The notes below the pieces were generated by a model. The model made no database searches. It was not told the origin of the DNA and saw only the letters and a list, made by a program, of their open reading frames with translations. Shown piece by piece: positions 27,605 through 38,572 of a stretch of 64,000 nt of DNA. Position 1 is the first letter of the stretch. Every line of letters begins with the position of its first letter. The stretch is from Symbiodinium natans (lineage: Eukaryota; Sar; Dinophyceae; Suessiales; Symbiodiniaceae). The translations under genes were made by a program, and so were the position numbers. Location: positions 38,889-102,888 of the forward strand of contig CAJNDS010000620.1 in NCBI GenBank assembly GCA_905221605.1. Direction: 5' to 3'.

Positions 27605-28520
27605 ATGTCCAGAGCACCTGTGCAGTCGAGATCCTCACTGCCAGCAAGTGATGGGTTGGAGTCATCTCACCCAACTTGCTCTGCAGAGAGCCAGAAAGAA
27701 GGCACGGCCCGACTGGAGGGCGAAGCAGCCCGGCTTGGGGAACTTTTCCCTTATGCGAGTCCTCTTACAGCCGGCTGTGGAGTTTCTCCAGCCTTGGAAG
27801 ACCAGGTAAGTTGCTCGAGCAGCCTGGCAAGTGCAGAGCGAACTTGGGCCCATAGAGCCAATTGTGGCTCCAGCCAAGGCAGGACTTTTCACCAAGCACT
27901 CTGCTTTCGCTGGTTTCACAAGGGCCGGAAAGAATGGCTGCTCCTCGCAGAGGACAGCAGAGTGTATTTTGTTCGCACCAGCAAATCCGGCAAAACAGTT
28001 AGAGCCGGACCTTGTGGGCAATGGCGATGCATGGAAGACCCAGCAGAGCTCCACGGGGGAACGGGGGGCGACCCGCCCGTGCAGTGGCTTCGCCTGTTAA
28101 ACTTTAACTGCACTGGCTGTGGTAATATTCCAACCCATAACCTCAGTTTTGTGCCAGGTCCTGGGAAAAGGCAACCAGCGATCTTGCACGGAGAGGATGG
28201 AAGACGCATCGAGCTCCACTGTGCCTTTGTCTAGAAAACTTTCTAGCTTGCACGTGGAGCTGGCCGAGTTTTGACCAAGCAGTTAGGAGACCGGTGTTCC
28301 TGGACGACGCTTCCCTTGCTGACTTGCGTCAGTTAGGTCACCAAGTTATGCAGCCCGCACAGCCTTCGCTGGTTCCGCTGTCTTCTGCAGCCAGCGCACA
28401 TGGCTGGACTTTCCTTGAGGAAGGGTTTCTCAGGATCCAGACTCCCCAGAAGAAGCATGCAGCAGTGATTGGCAAGTGTGTGGCTTTGAAGATTTGGAAG
28501 ACATCCCATGGGAGGTCTGA
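27605..28520 (+). pseudogene. Array ORF, unit 1 (two frameshifts)
   Basis: This copy matches the 305-codon ORF of unit 3 but lacks one C near 28226 (TGTGCCTTTGTC), giving a stop at 28234, and one base near 28430 (AAGGGTTTCTC). Restoring neither is needed to see that the rest still aligns to the common end IPWEV at 28520. Confidence 0.8.
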
Positions 28521-30131
28521 CCTACTTCAGCCCCAACCCACCCAAATTGCAGGAGCTTTGCCCTGCCAGAATCAATGGCGAGACTATCCCCTCCGGAATC
28601 CATTCAGGGTGAGGCTTCTCCCCGTTTCAATCAGTGACGGTCTTTCGAGTCCGTTTCCAAATTGTGAGTGCCTCAGGGCACCAAAGAGAATCTTGCATAG
28701 AATTGGATCATGATTTGATCGCATAAGGTTGCAGGTGTAAGAATGCAAGCAAGCAAGTGCTCAGTCCCGGCACATACCCAGATCCATCCATCGGAATATT
28801 CGCAGTCGTTCCGTTGGTCACCCTGCAGGACAAGCCGCCTTGATGTGGCTTTAGTACAGCCTGACACCGGTTTGGCCCCCTTGTTCGGTCTGTAGAGCAG
28901 ACCGCTGGACCGGGTTTTCGGGCTCAGGAGCTTGCGGGTCTTCCACAGGCCCAACACGGGGTTCTCGCAAACACAGCGCCCGAAAGGATAACGTTAGAAC
29001 CGGACCCTGAAGATCCTCACTGGTTGATGAGGGGAGGGAGCGCGCTGAGATGTTGGGGAACGGACGAGGATCCTAGTACTTTCCGGTCGGTTGTGGCCGA
29101 GGGCATGCTGCCCGGCATCAGTTTGGGGTTACCCGTGTTTGGCCTGCCGAGGATTTCCTTTGAGTTTCCTGCAGGGTGCTGTTGTTTTCTCTCCGGGTGG
29201 TGCAAGCCCATCCTGGAGGAAGCCTAGCGGCAGGCGTTGTTTGGTAGGGACCAAAACCTAGGCTGACGGACAGCCTGAGGCACCAGATTGCGGAGGTTAA
29301 AGGCTGTGGCTCGGTGCCCGAAAGCCTGCCCAGCTGAGATGCCCAAATCAACCAAGCCCTCCCTGCGTGCAAGTGGTGTGGGTTCCTCTGGAGCCGCTGA
29401 GGTTGAATCAGTGAGTAAGAGCGAGAAAGTTGGTTCTTCCTCCCTGGTGAGTAAGTGCGAGAAAACCAGGTCAGCATACGGGGCAAACAGGAGCTCATGC
29501 TGCGGCATGAGTTTCTGGGGCCTAGGTTAGTAAGTGCGAGAAAGCTTAGGCCTGTTCCGGAGGTTGGCGACTTTTGCCAATCCACTTGTTTGCAGTTTGT
29601 ACAGGCAAGAAAATCGACGAAGTGCTCATTGCCCATGTGTCGGTTCCGGACCTTCTGCCTTTTCTGAGTGAGCCGAATGTGGGTGAGTTTCTCCCCTGTA
29701 CAGGCAGGGCTTATAGGTAGGCAGTACAGACCAGGCAGTTCAACCTGCAGAACATTTGCCTAGGGCTTTGTATAGAGCCAAACCAGTGAGTAGCCGTAGG
29801 CCGCCGAGCTTCTCGCGGAACTGGTTAAGCCCTCAATGCTTTCTCTCGGTGTTCCCTGCACATAGTTCGGCCGTGTTAAGCAGGCCAAGGACACCTCGAG
29901 AGTTTTTCCTTTTCTGTGCATAGTTAATGTTTTCCGGAACTTCGGTTCCGAAGAGCCTAACCTGGCTAGCGACGCAGCCCGCTTTCGAGTGATATATGTG
30001 ACCTTGGCTCAAGGTCTCGGCTCAACCCCGGTGGGGTGCACAGGTAGCAGAGCGGTAGCTGTGTGAACCAGCCTCGAGTCCCCTAACTGCTTTGGGTACC
30101 AGGCCTGCTTTTTCACAGCCTTCATTTAGCC

Positions 30132-31048
30132 ATGTCCAGAGCACCTGTGCAGTCGAGATCCTCACTGCCAGCAAGTGACGGGTTGGAGTCTTCTCACCCA
30201 ACTTGCGATGCAGAGAGCCAGAAGAAGGCACGGCCCGACTGGAGGGCGAAGCAGCCCGGCTTGGGGAGCTCTTCCCTTATGCGAGTCCTCTTACAGCCGG
30301 CTGTGGAGTTTCTCCAGCCTTGGAAGACCAGGTAAGTTGCTCGAGCAGCCTGGCAAGTGCAGAGCGAACTTGGGCCCATAGAGCCACAATTGTGCTCCAG
30401 CCAAGGCAGGACTTTCCACCAAGCACTCTGCTTTCGCTGGTTTCACAAGGGCCGGAAAGAATGGCTGCTCCTCTCAGAGGATGGCAGCGTGTATTTTGTT
30501 CGCACCAGTAAATCCGGCAAAACAGTCAGAGCCGGACCTTGTGGGCAATGGCGATGCATGGAAGACCCAGCAGTGCTCCACGGGGGAACGGGGGGCGACC
30601 CGCCCGTGCAGTGGCTTCGCCTGTTAAACTTTAACTGCACTGGCTGTGGTAATATTCCAACCCATAACCTCAGTTTCGTGCCAAGTCCTGGGAAAAGGCA
30701 ACCAGCGATCTTGCACGGAGAGGATGGAAGACGCATCGAGCTCCACTGTGCCCTTTGTCTTGAAAACTTTCTAGCTTGCACGTGGAGCTGGCCGAGTTTT
30801 GACCAAGCAGTTAGGAGACTGGTGTTCCTGGACGACGCTTCCCTTGCTGACTTGCGTCAGTTAGGTCACCAAGTTACGCAGCCCGCAGAGCCTTCGCTGG
30901 TTCCGCTGTCTTCTGAGCCAGCGCACATGGCTGGACCTTCCTTGAGGAAGGGTGTTCTCAGGTTCCAGACTCCCCAGAAGAAGCATGCAGCAGTGATTGG
31001 CAAGTGTGTGGCTTTGAAGATTTGGAAGACATCCCATGGGAGGTCTGA
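30132..31048 (+). pseudogene. Array ORF, unit 2 (several small indels)
   Basis: Same gene as in the other units but with a one-base loss near 30223 (CCAGAAGAAGG), a one-base gain near 30387 and a one-base loss near 30915 (TCTGAGCC). The frame is broken in the N-terminal third and again before the C-terminus. Confidence 0.8.
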
Positions 31049-32634
31049 CCTACTACAGCCCCAACCCACCCAAATTGCAGGAGCTTTGCCCTGCCAGAAT
31101 CAAGGGCGAGACTCTCTCCTCCGGAATCATTTCACCCAGGGTGAGGCTTCTCCCCGTTTCAATCAGTGACGGTCGTTCGAGTCCGTTCCCAAACTGTGAG
31201 TGCCTCAGGGCACCAAAGAGAATCTTGCATAGAATTGGATCATGCCTTGATCGCATAAGGTTGCAGGTGTAAGAATGCAAGCAAGCAAGTGCTCAGTCCC
31301 GGCACATACCCAGTTCCATCCATCGGAATATTCGCAGTCGTTCCGTTGGTCACCCTGCAGGACAAGCCGCCTTGATGTGGCTTCAGTACAGCCTGACACC
31401 GGTTTGGCCCCCTTGTTCGGTCTGTTGAGCAGACCGCTGGACCGGGTTTTCGGGCTCAGGAGCTTGCGGGTCTTCCACAGGCCCAACACGGGGTTCTCGC
31501 AAACACAGCGCCCGAAAGGATAACGTTAGAACCGGACCCTGAAGATCCTCACTGGTTGATGAGGGGAGGGTGCGCGCTGAGATGTTGGGGAACGGACGAG
31601 GATCCTAGTACTTTCCGGCCGGTTGTGGCCGAGGGCAAGCTGCCCGGCATCAGTTTGGGGTTACCCGTGTTTGGCCTGCCGAGGATTTCCTTTGTTTTTC
31701 CTGCAGGGTGTGTTGTTTTTCTCCTGTTGGTGCAAGCCCAGCCAGGAGAATGCCTAGCGGCAGGCGTTGTTTGCTAAGGGACCATACCTTTGGCTGACGG
31801 ACAGCCAGTGGCACCAGATTGTGGAGGTTAAAGGCTGTGGCTCGGAGCCCGAAAGCCGTCCCAACTGTGATGCCCAAATCAACCAAGCCCTCCCTGCGTG
31901 CAAGTGGTGTGGGTTCATCTGGAGCCGCTGGGGTCGAACCAGTGAGTAAGAGCGAGAAAGCTGGTCCCTCCTACCTGGTGAGTAAGTGCGAGAAAACCAG
32001 GTCAGCATACGGGGCAAACAGGAGCTCAGAGCTGCTGCGGCATGGGTTTCTGGGGCCTAAGTGAGTAAGAGCGAGAAAGCTTAGGCCTGCCCCGGAGGTT
32101 GGCGACTTTGCCAATCCACTTGTCTGCAGTTCGTACAGGCATAGCCCGTGTGTCGGTTCCAGACCTTCTGCCTTTTCTGAGAGAGCCGAATGGGTGAGTT
32201 TCTCCCCTGTACAGGCAGGGCTTATAGGGTAGGCAGTACAGACCAGGCAGTTCAACCTGCAGAACAATTGCCAAGGGCTTTGTACAGTGCCAAACCAGTG
32301 AGTAGCCGTAGGCCGCCGAGCTTCTCGCGGAACTGGTTAAGCCCTCAATGCTTTCTCTCGGTGATCCTGCACATAGTTCGGCCGTGTTAAGCAGGCCAAG
32401 GTCACCTCGAGAGTTTCTAGTGCTTTGTTAATACTTCCCGGAACTTCGGTTCCGAAGAGCCTAACCTGGCTAGCGACGCAGTCCGCTTTCGAGTGATATA
32501 TGTGATTGGCTCAAGATCTCGGCTCAACCCCGGTGGGGTGCACAGGTAGCAGAGCGGTAGCTGTGTGAACCAGCCTCGAGTCCCCTAACTGTTTTGGGTA
32601 CCAGGCCTGCTTTTTCACAGCCTGCATTTGAGCC

Positions 32635-33552
32635 ATGTCCAGAGCACCTGTGCAGTCGAGATCCTCACTGCCAGCAAGTGATGGGTTGGAGTCCTCTCAC
32701 CCAACTTGCTCTGCAGAGAGCCAGAAAGAAGGCACGGCCCGACTGGAGGGCGAAGCAGCCCGGCTTGGGGAACTCTTCCCTTATGCGAGTCCTCTTACAG
32801 CCGGCTGTGGAGTTTCTCCAGCCTTGGAAGACCAGGTAAGTTGCTCGAGCAGCCTGGCAAGTGCAGAGCGAACTTGGGCCCATAGAGCCAATTGTGGCTC
32901 CAGCCAAGGCAGGACTTTTCACCAAGCACTCTGCTTTCGCTGGTTTCACAAGGGCCGGAAAGAATGGCTGCTCCTCGCAGAGGACAGCAGCGTGTATTTT
33001 GTTCGCACCAGCAAATCCGGCAAAACAGTTAGAGCCGGACCTTGTGGGCAATGGCGATGCATGGAAGACCCAGCAGAGCTCCACGGGGGAACGGGGGGCG
33101 ACCCGCCCGTGCAGTGGCTTCGCCTGTTAAACTTTAACTGCACTGGCTGTGGTAATATTCCAACCCATAACCTCAGTTTTGTGCCAGGTCCTGGGAAAAG
33201 GCAACCAGCGATCTTGCACGGAGAGGATGGAAGACGCATCGAGCTCCACTGTGCCCTTTGTCTAGAAAACTTTCTAGCTTGCACGTGGAGCTGGCCGAGT
33301 TTTGACCAAGCAGTTAGGAGACCGGTGTTCCTGGACGACGCTTCCCTTGCTGACTTGCGTCAGTTAGGTCACCAAGTTATGCAGCCCGCACAGCCTTCGC
33401 TGGTTCCGCTGTCTTCTGCAGCCAGCGCACATGGCTGGACTTTCCTTGAGGAAGGGTGTTCTCAGGATCCAGACTCCCCAGAAGAAGCATGCAGCAGTGA
33501 TTGGCAAGTGTGTGGCTTTGAAGATTTGGAAGACATCCCATGGGAGGTCTGA
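32635..33552 (+). CDS. 305-residue Cys-rich array protein, unit 3
   Basis: An intact ORF of unknown family. The N-terminus is Ser/Gly/Ala-rich. A central conserved block holds FRWFHKGRKEWLLLAEDSS, VYFVRTSKSGKTVRAGPCG and QWRCMEDPAELHGG. Two CxxC pairs (C169/C172 in FNCTGCGN and C206/C209 in HCALCLEN) suggest a zinc ribbon. The C-terminus is acidic with periodic Cys (EEGCSQDPDSPEEAC, then GFEDLEDIPWEV). The ATG is preceded by TGCTTTTTCACAG about 16 bases upstream, a good trans-splice acceptor. A GTAAGT (about 32834) lies in the frame after EDQ and might be a donor, but the frame reads through it in every copy. Confidence 0.65.
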   Translation: MSRAPVQSRSSLPASDGLESSHPTCSAESQKEGTARLEGEAARLGELFPYASPLTAGCGVSPALEDQVSCSSSLASAERTWAHRANCGSSQGRTFHQALCFRWFHKGRKEWLLLAEDSSVYFVRTSKSGKTVRAGPCGQWRCMEDPAELHGGTGGDPPVQWLRLLNFNCTGCGNIPTHNLSFVPGPGKRQPAILHGEDGRRIELHCALCLENFLACTWSWPSFDQAVRRPVFLDDASLADLRQLGHQVMQPAQPSLVPLSSAASAHGWTFLEEGCSQDPDSPEEACSSDWQVCGFEDLEDIPWEV

Positions 33553-34435
33553 CCTACTTCAGCCCCAACCCACCCAAATTGCAGGAGCTTTGCCCTGCCA
33601 GAATCAAGGGCGAGACTATCCCCTCCGGAATCCATTCAGGGTGAGGCTTCTCCCCGTTTCAATCAGTGACGGTCTTTCGAGTCCGTTTCCAAATTGTGAG
33701 TGCCTCAGGGCACCAAAGAGAATCTTGCATAGAATTGGATCATGATTTGATCGCATAAGGTTGCAGGTGTAAGAATGCAAGCAAGCAAGTGCTCAGTCCC
33801 GGCACATACCCAGATCCATCCATCGGAATATTCGCAGTCGTTCCGTTGGTCACCCTGCAGGACAAGCCGCCTTGATGTGGCTTTAGTACAGCCTGACACC
33901 GGTTTGGCCCCCTTGTTCGGTCTGTAGAGCAGACCGCTGGACCGGGTTTTCGGGCTCAGGAGCTTGCGGGTCTTCCACAGGCCCAACACGGGGTTCTCGC
34001 AAACACAGCGCCCGAAAGGATAACGTTAGAACCGGACCCTGAAGATCCTCACTGGTTGATGAGGGGAGGGAGCGCGCTGAGATGTTGGGGAACGGACGAG
34101 GATCCTAGTACTTACCGGTCGGTTGTGGCCGAGGGCATGCTGCCCGGCATCAGTTTGGGGTTACCCGTGTTTGGCCTGCCGAGGATTTCCTTTGAGTTTC
34201 CTGCAGGGTGCTGTTGTTTCTCTCCGGGTGGTGCAAGCCCATCCTGGAGGAAGCCTAGCGGCAGGCGTTGTTTGGTAGGGACCAAAACCTAGGCTGACGG
34301 ACAGCCTGAGGCACCAGATTGCGGAGGTTAAAGGCTGTGGCTCGGTGCCCGAAAGCCTGCCCAGCTGAGATGCCCAAATCAACCAAGCCCTCCCTGCGTG
34401 CAAGTGGTGTGGGCTCCTCTGGAGCCGCTGAGGTT

Positions 34436-34587
34436 GAACCAGTGAGTAAGAGCGAGAAAGCTGGTTCTTCCTCCCTGGTGAGTAAGTGCGAGAAAACCAG
34501 GTCAGCATCCGGGGCAAACAGGAGCTCAGTGCTGCTGCGGCATGAGTTTCTGGGGCCTAGGTTAGTAAGTGCGAGAAAGCTTAGGCC
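34436..34587 (+). ncRNA. Triple-hairpin segment with one shared loop (unit 3; present in all units)
   Basis: Three consecutive hairpins have different stems but nearly the same loop, TGAGTAAGAGCGAGAAAG. Stem 1 is GAACCAG/CTGGTTC (34436-34442 with 34461-34467), stem 2 CCTGGT/ACCAGG (34474-34479 with 34496-34501), stem 3 GGCCTA/TAGGCC (34554-34559 with 34582-34587). Across units stem 3 changes as A-T, G-T and G-C at the same pair, which argues for RNA pairing. No known RNA family is recognised. Transcription has not been shown. Confidence 0.5.
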
Positions 34588-34948
34588 TGCTCCGGTGGTT
34601 GGCGACTTTTGCCTTCCACTTGTTTGCAGTTTGTACAGGCATTGCCCATGTGTCGGTTCCGGACCTTCTGCCTTTTCTGAGTGAGCCGAATGTGGGTGAG
34701 TTTCTCCCCTGTACAGGCAGGGCGTATAGGGTAGGCAGTACAGACCAGGCAGTTCAACCTGCAGAACATTTGCCTAGGGCTTTGTATAGAGCCAAACCAG
34801 TGAGTAGCCGTAGGCCGCCGAGCTTCTCGCGGAACTGGTTAAGCCCTCATTGCTTTCTCTCGGTGTTCCCTGCACATAGTTCGGCCGTGTTAAGCAGGCC
34901 AAGGACACCTCGAGAGTTTTTCCTTTTCTGTGCATAGTTAATACCTTC

Positions 34949-34964
34949 CGGAACTTCGGTTCCG
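34949..34964 (+). terminator. CGGAAC-TTCG-GTTCCG hairpin near the unit end
   Basis: A perfect 6-bp stem with a TTCG tetraloop, a very stable RNA hairpin, lies 40 bases before the next unit start. It is present in all eight units; unit 8 has a TCCG loop with the stem intact. A role in transcript end formation is only a guess. Confidence 0.4.
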
Positions 34965-35144
34965 AAGAGCCTAACCTGGCTAGCGACGCAGTCCGCTTTC
35001 GAGTGATATATGTGACTGGCTCAAGATCTCGGCTCAACCCCGGTGGGGTGCACAGGTAGCAGAGCGGTAGCTGTGTGAACCAGCCTCGAGTCCCCTAACT
35101 GTTTTGGGTACCAGGCCTGCTTTTTCACAGCCTTCATTTGAGCC

Positions 35145-36062
35145 ATGTCCAGAGCACCTGTGCAGTCGAGATCCTCACTGCCAGCAAGTGATGGGTTGGA
35201 GTCATCTCACCCAACTTGCTCTGCAGAGAGCCAGAAAGAAGGCACGGCCCGACTGGAGGGCGAAGCAGCCCGGCTTGGGGAACTCTTCCCTTATGCGAGT
35301 CCTCTTACAGCCGGCTGTGGAGTTTCTCCAGCCTTGGAAGACCAGGTAAGTTGCTCGAGCAGCCTGGCAAGTGCAGAGCGAACTTGGGCCCATAGAGCCA
35401 ATTGTGGCTCCAGCCAAGGCAGGACTTTTCACCAAGCACTCTGCTTTCGCTGGTTTCACAAGGGCCGGAAAGAATGGCTGCTCCTCGCAGAGGACAGCAG
35501 CGTGTATTTTGTTCGCACCAGCAAATCCGGCAAAACAGTTAGAGCCGGACCTTGTGGGCAATGGCGATGCATGGAAGACCCAGCAGAGCTCCACGGGGGA
35601 ACGGGGGGCGACCCGCCCGTGCAGTGGCTTCGCCTGTTAAACTTTAACTGCACTGGCTGTGGTAATATTCCAACCCATAACCTCAGTTTTGTGCCAGGTC
35701 CTGGGAAAAGGCAACCAGCGATCTTGCACGGAGAGGATGGAAGACGCATCGAGCTCCACTGTGCCCTTTGTCTAGAAAACTTTCTAGCTTGCACGTGGAG
35801 CTGGCCGAGTTTTGACCAAGCAGTTAGGAGACCGGTGTTCCTGGACGACGCTTCCCTTGCTGACTTGCGTCAGTTAGGTCACCAAGTTATGCAGCCCGCA
35901 CAGCCTTCGCTGGTTCCGCTGTCTTCTGCAGCCAGCGCACATGGCTGGACTTTCCTTGAGGAAGGGTGTTCTCAGGATCCAGACTCCCCAGAAGAAGCAT
36001 GCAGCAGTGATTGGCAAGTGTGTGGCTTTGAAGATTTGGAAGACATCCCATGGGAGGTCTGA
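35145..36062 (+). CDS. 305-residue Cys-rich array protein, unit 4
   Basis: Same length as and essentially identical to the unit 3 protein; both CxxC pairs and the IPWEV end are kept. The acceptor-like TTTTTCACAG and the ATG context are unchanged. Confidence 0.65.
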   Translation: MSRAPVQSRSSLPASDGLESSHPTCSAESQKEGTARLEGEAARLGELFPYASPLTAGCGVSPALEDQVSCSSSLASAERTWAHRANCGSSQGRTFHQALCFRWFHKGRKEWLLLAEDSSVYFVRTSKSGKTVRAGPCGQWRCMEDPAELHGGTGGDPPVQWLRLLNFNCTGCGNIPTHNLSFVPGPGKRQPAILHGEDGRRIELHCALCLENFLACTWSWPSFDQAVRRPVFLDDASLADLRQLGHQVMQPAQPSLVPLSSAASAHGWTFLEEGCSQDPDSPEEACSSDWQVCGFEDLEDIPWEV

Positions 36063-37654
36063 CCTACTTCAGCCCCAACCCACCCAAATTGCAGGAGCTT
36101 TGCCCTGCCAGAATCAAGGGCGAGACTATCCCCTCCGGAATCCATTCAGGGTGAGGCTTCTCCCCGTTTCAATCAGTGACGGTCTTTCGAGTCCGTTTCC
36201 AAATTGTGAGTGCCTCAGGGCACCAAAGAGAATCTTGCATAGAATTGGATCATGATTTGATCGCATAAGGTTGCAGGTGTAAGAATGCAAGCAAGCAAGT
36301 GCTCAGTCCCGGCACATACCCAGATCCATCCATCGGAATATTCGCAGTCGTTCCGTTGGTCACCCTGCAGGACAAGCCGCCTTGATGTGGCTTTAGTACA
36401 GCCTGACACCGGTTTGGCCCCCTTGTTCGGTCTGTTGAGCAGACCGCTGGACCGGGTTTTCGGGCTCAGGAGCTTGCGGGTCTTCCACAGGCCCAACACG
36501 GGGTTCTCGCAAACACAGCGCCCGAAAGGATAACGTCAGAACCGGACCCTGAAGATCCTCACTGGTTGATGAGGGGAGGGAGCGCGCTGAGATGTTGGGG
36601 AACGGACGAGGATCCTAGTACTTACCGGTCGGTTGTGGCCGAGGGCATGCAGCCCGGCATCAGTTTGGGGTTACCCGTGTTTGGCCTGCCGAGGATTTCC
36701 TTTGAGTTTCCTGCAGGGTGCTGTTGTTTCTCTCCGGGTGGTGCAAGCCCATCCTGGAGGAAGCCTAGCGGCAGGCGTTGTTTGGTAGGGACCAAAACCT
36801 AGGCTGACGGACAGCCTGAGGCACCAGATTGCGGAGGTTAAAGGCTGTGGCTCGGTGCCCGAAAGCCTGCCCAGCTGAGATGCCCAAATCAACCAAGCCC
36901 TCCCTGCGTGCAAGTGGTGTGGGCTCCTCTGGAGCCGCTGAGGTTGAACCAGTGAGTAAGAGCGAGAAAGCTGGTTCTTCCTCCCTGGTGAGTAAGTGCG
37001 AGAAAACCAGGTCAGCATACGGGGCAAACAGGAGCTCAGTGCTGCTGCGGCATGAGTTTCTGGGGCCTAGGTTAGTAAGTGCGAGAAAGCTTAGGCCTGC
37101 TCCGGAGGTTGGCGACTTTTGCCTTCCACTTGTTTGCAGTTTGTACAGGCATTGCCCATGTGTCGGTTCCGGACCTTCTGCCTTTTCTGAGTGAGCCGAA
37201 TGTGGGTGAGTTTCTCCCCTGTACAGGCAGGGCTTATAGGGTAGGCAGTACAGACCAGGCAGTTCAACCTGCAGAACATTTGCCTAGGGCTTTGTATAGA
37301 GCCAAACCAGTGAGTAGCCGTAGGCCGCCGAGCTTCTCGCGGAACTGGTTAAGCCCTCATTGCTTTCTCTCGGTGTTCCCTGCACATAGTTCGGCCGTGT
37401 TAAGCAGGCCAAGGACACCTCGAGAGTTTTTCCTTTTCTGTGCATAGTTAATACCTTCCGGAACTTCGGTTCCGAAGAGCCTAACCTGGCTAGCGACGCA
37501 GCCCGCTTTCGAGTGATATATGTGACTGGCTCAAGATCTCGGCTCAACCCCGGTGGGGTGCACAGGTAGCAGAGCGGTAGCTGTGTGAACCAGCCTCGAG
37601 TCCCCTAACTGTTTTGGGTACCAGGCCTGCTTTTTCACAGCCTTCATTTGAGCC

Positions 37655-38572
37655 ATGTCCAGAGCACCTGTGCAGTCGAGATCCTCACTGCCAGCAAGTG
37701 ATGGGTTGGAGTCATCTCACCCAACTTGCTCTGCAGAGAGCCAGAAAGAAGGCACGGCCCGACTGGAGGGCGAAGCAGCCCGGCTTGGGGAACTCTTCCC
37801 TTATGCGAGTCCTCTTACAGCCGGCTGTGGAGTTTCTCCAGCCTTGGAAGACCAGGTAAGTTGCTCGAGCAGCCTGGCAAGTGCAGAGCGAACTTGGGCC
37901 CATAGAGCCAATTGTGGCTCCAGCCAAGGCAGGACTTTCCACCAAGCACTCTGCTTTCGCTGGTTTCACAAGGGCCGGAAAGAATGGCTGCTCCTCGCAG
38001 AGGACAGCAGCGTGTATTTTGTTCGCACCAGCAAATCCGGCAAAACAGTTAGAGCCGGACCTTGTGGGCAATGGCGATGCATGGAAGACCCAGCAGAGCT
38101 CCACGGGGGAACGGGGGGCGACCCGCCCGTGCAGTGGCTTCGCCTGTTAAACTTTAACTGCACTGGCTGTGGTAATATTCCAACCCATAACCTCAGTTTC
38201 GTGCCAGGTCCTGGGAAAAGGCAACCAGCGATCTTGCACGGAGAGGATGGAAGACGCATCGAGCTCCACTGTGCCCTTTGTCTTGAAAACTTTCTAGCTT
38301 GCACGTGGAGCTGGCCGAGTTTTGACCAAGCAGTTAGGAGACCGGTGTTCCTGGACGACGCTTCCCTTGCTGACTTGCGTCAGTTAGGTCACCAAGTTAC
38401 GCAGCCCGCAGAGCCTTCGCTGGTTCCGCTGTCTTCTGCAGCCAGCGCACATGGCTGGACCTTCCTTGAGGAAGGGTGTTCTCAGGATCCAGACTCCCCA
38501 GAAGAAGCATGCAGCAGTGATTGGCAAGTGTGTGGCTTTGAAGATTTGGAAGACATCCCATGGGAGGTCTGA
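37655..38572 (+). CDS. 305-residue Cys-rich array protein, unit 5
   Basis: Intact. It differs from unit 3 by only a few residues (for example GHQVTQPAEPS near residues 246-255). Downstream non-coding sequence is of the second type, shared with unit 2. Confidence 0.65.
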   Translation: MSRAPVQSRSSLPASDGLESSHPTCSAESQKEGTARLEGEAARLGELFPYASPLTAGCGVSPALEDQVSCSSSLASAERTWAHRANCGSSQGRTFHQALCFRWFHKGRKEWLLLAEDSSVYFVRTSKSGKTVRAGPCGQWRCMEDPAELHGGTGGDPPVQWLRLLNFNCTGCGNIPTHNLSFVPGPGKRQPAILHGEDGRRIELHCALCLENFLACTWSWPSFDQAVRRPVFLDDASLADLRQLGHQVTQPAEPSLVPLSSAASAHGWTFLEEGCSQDPDSPEEACSSDWQVCGFEDLEDIPWEV

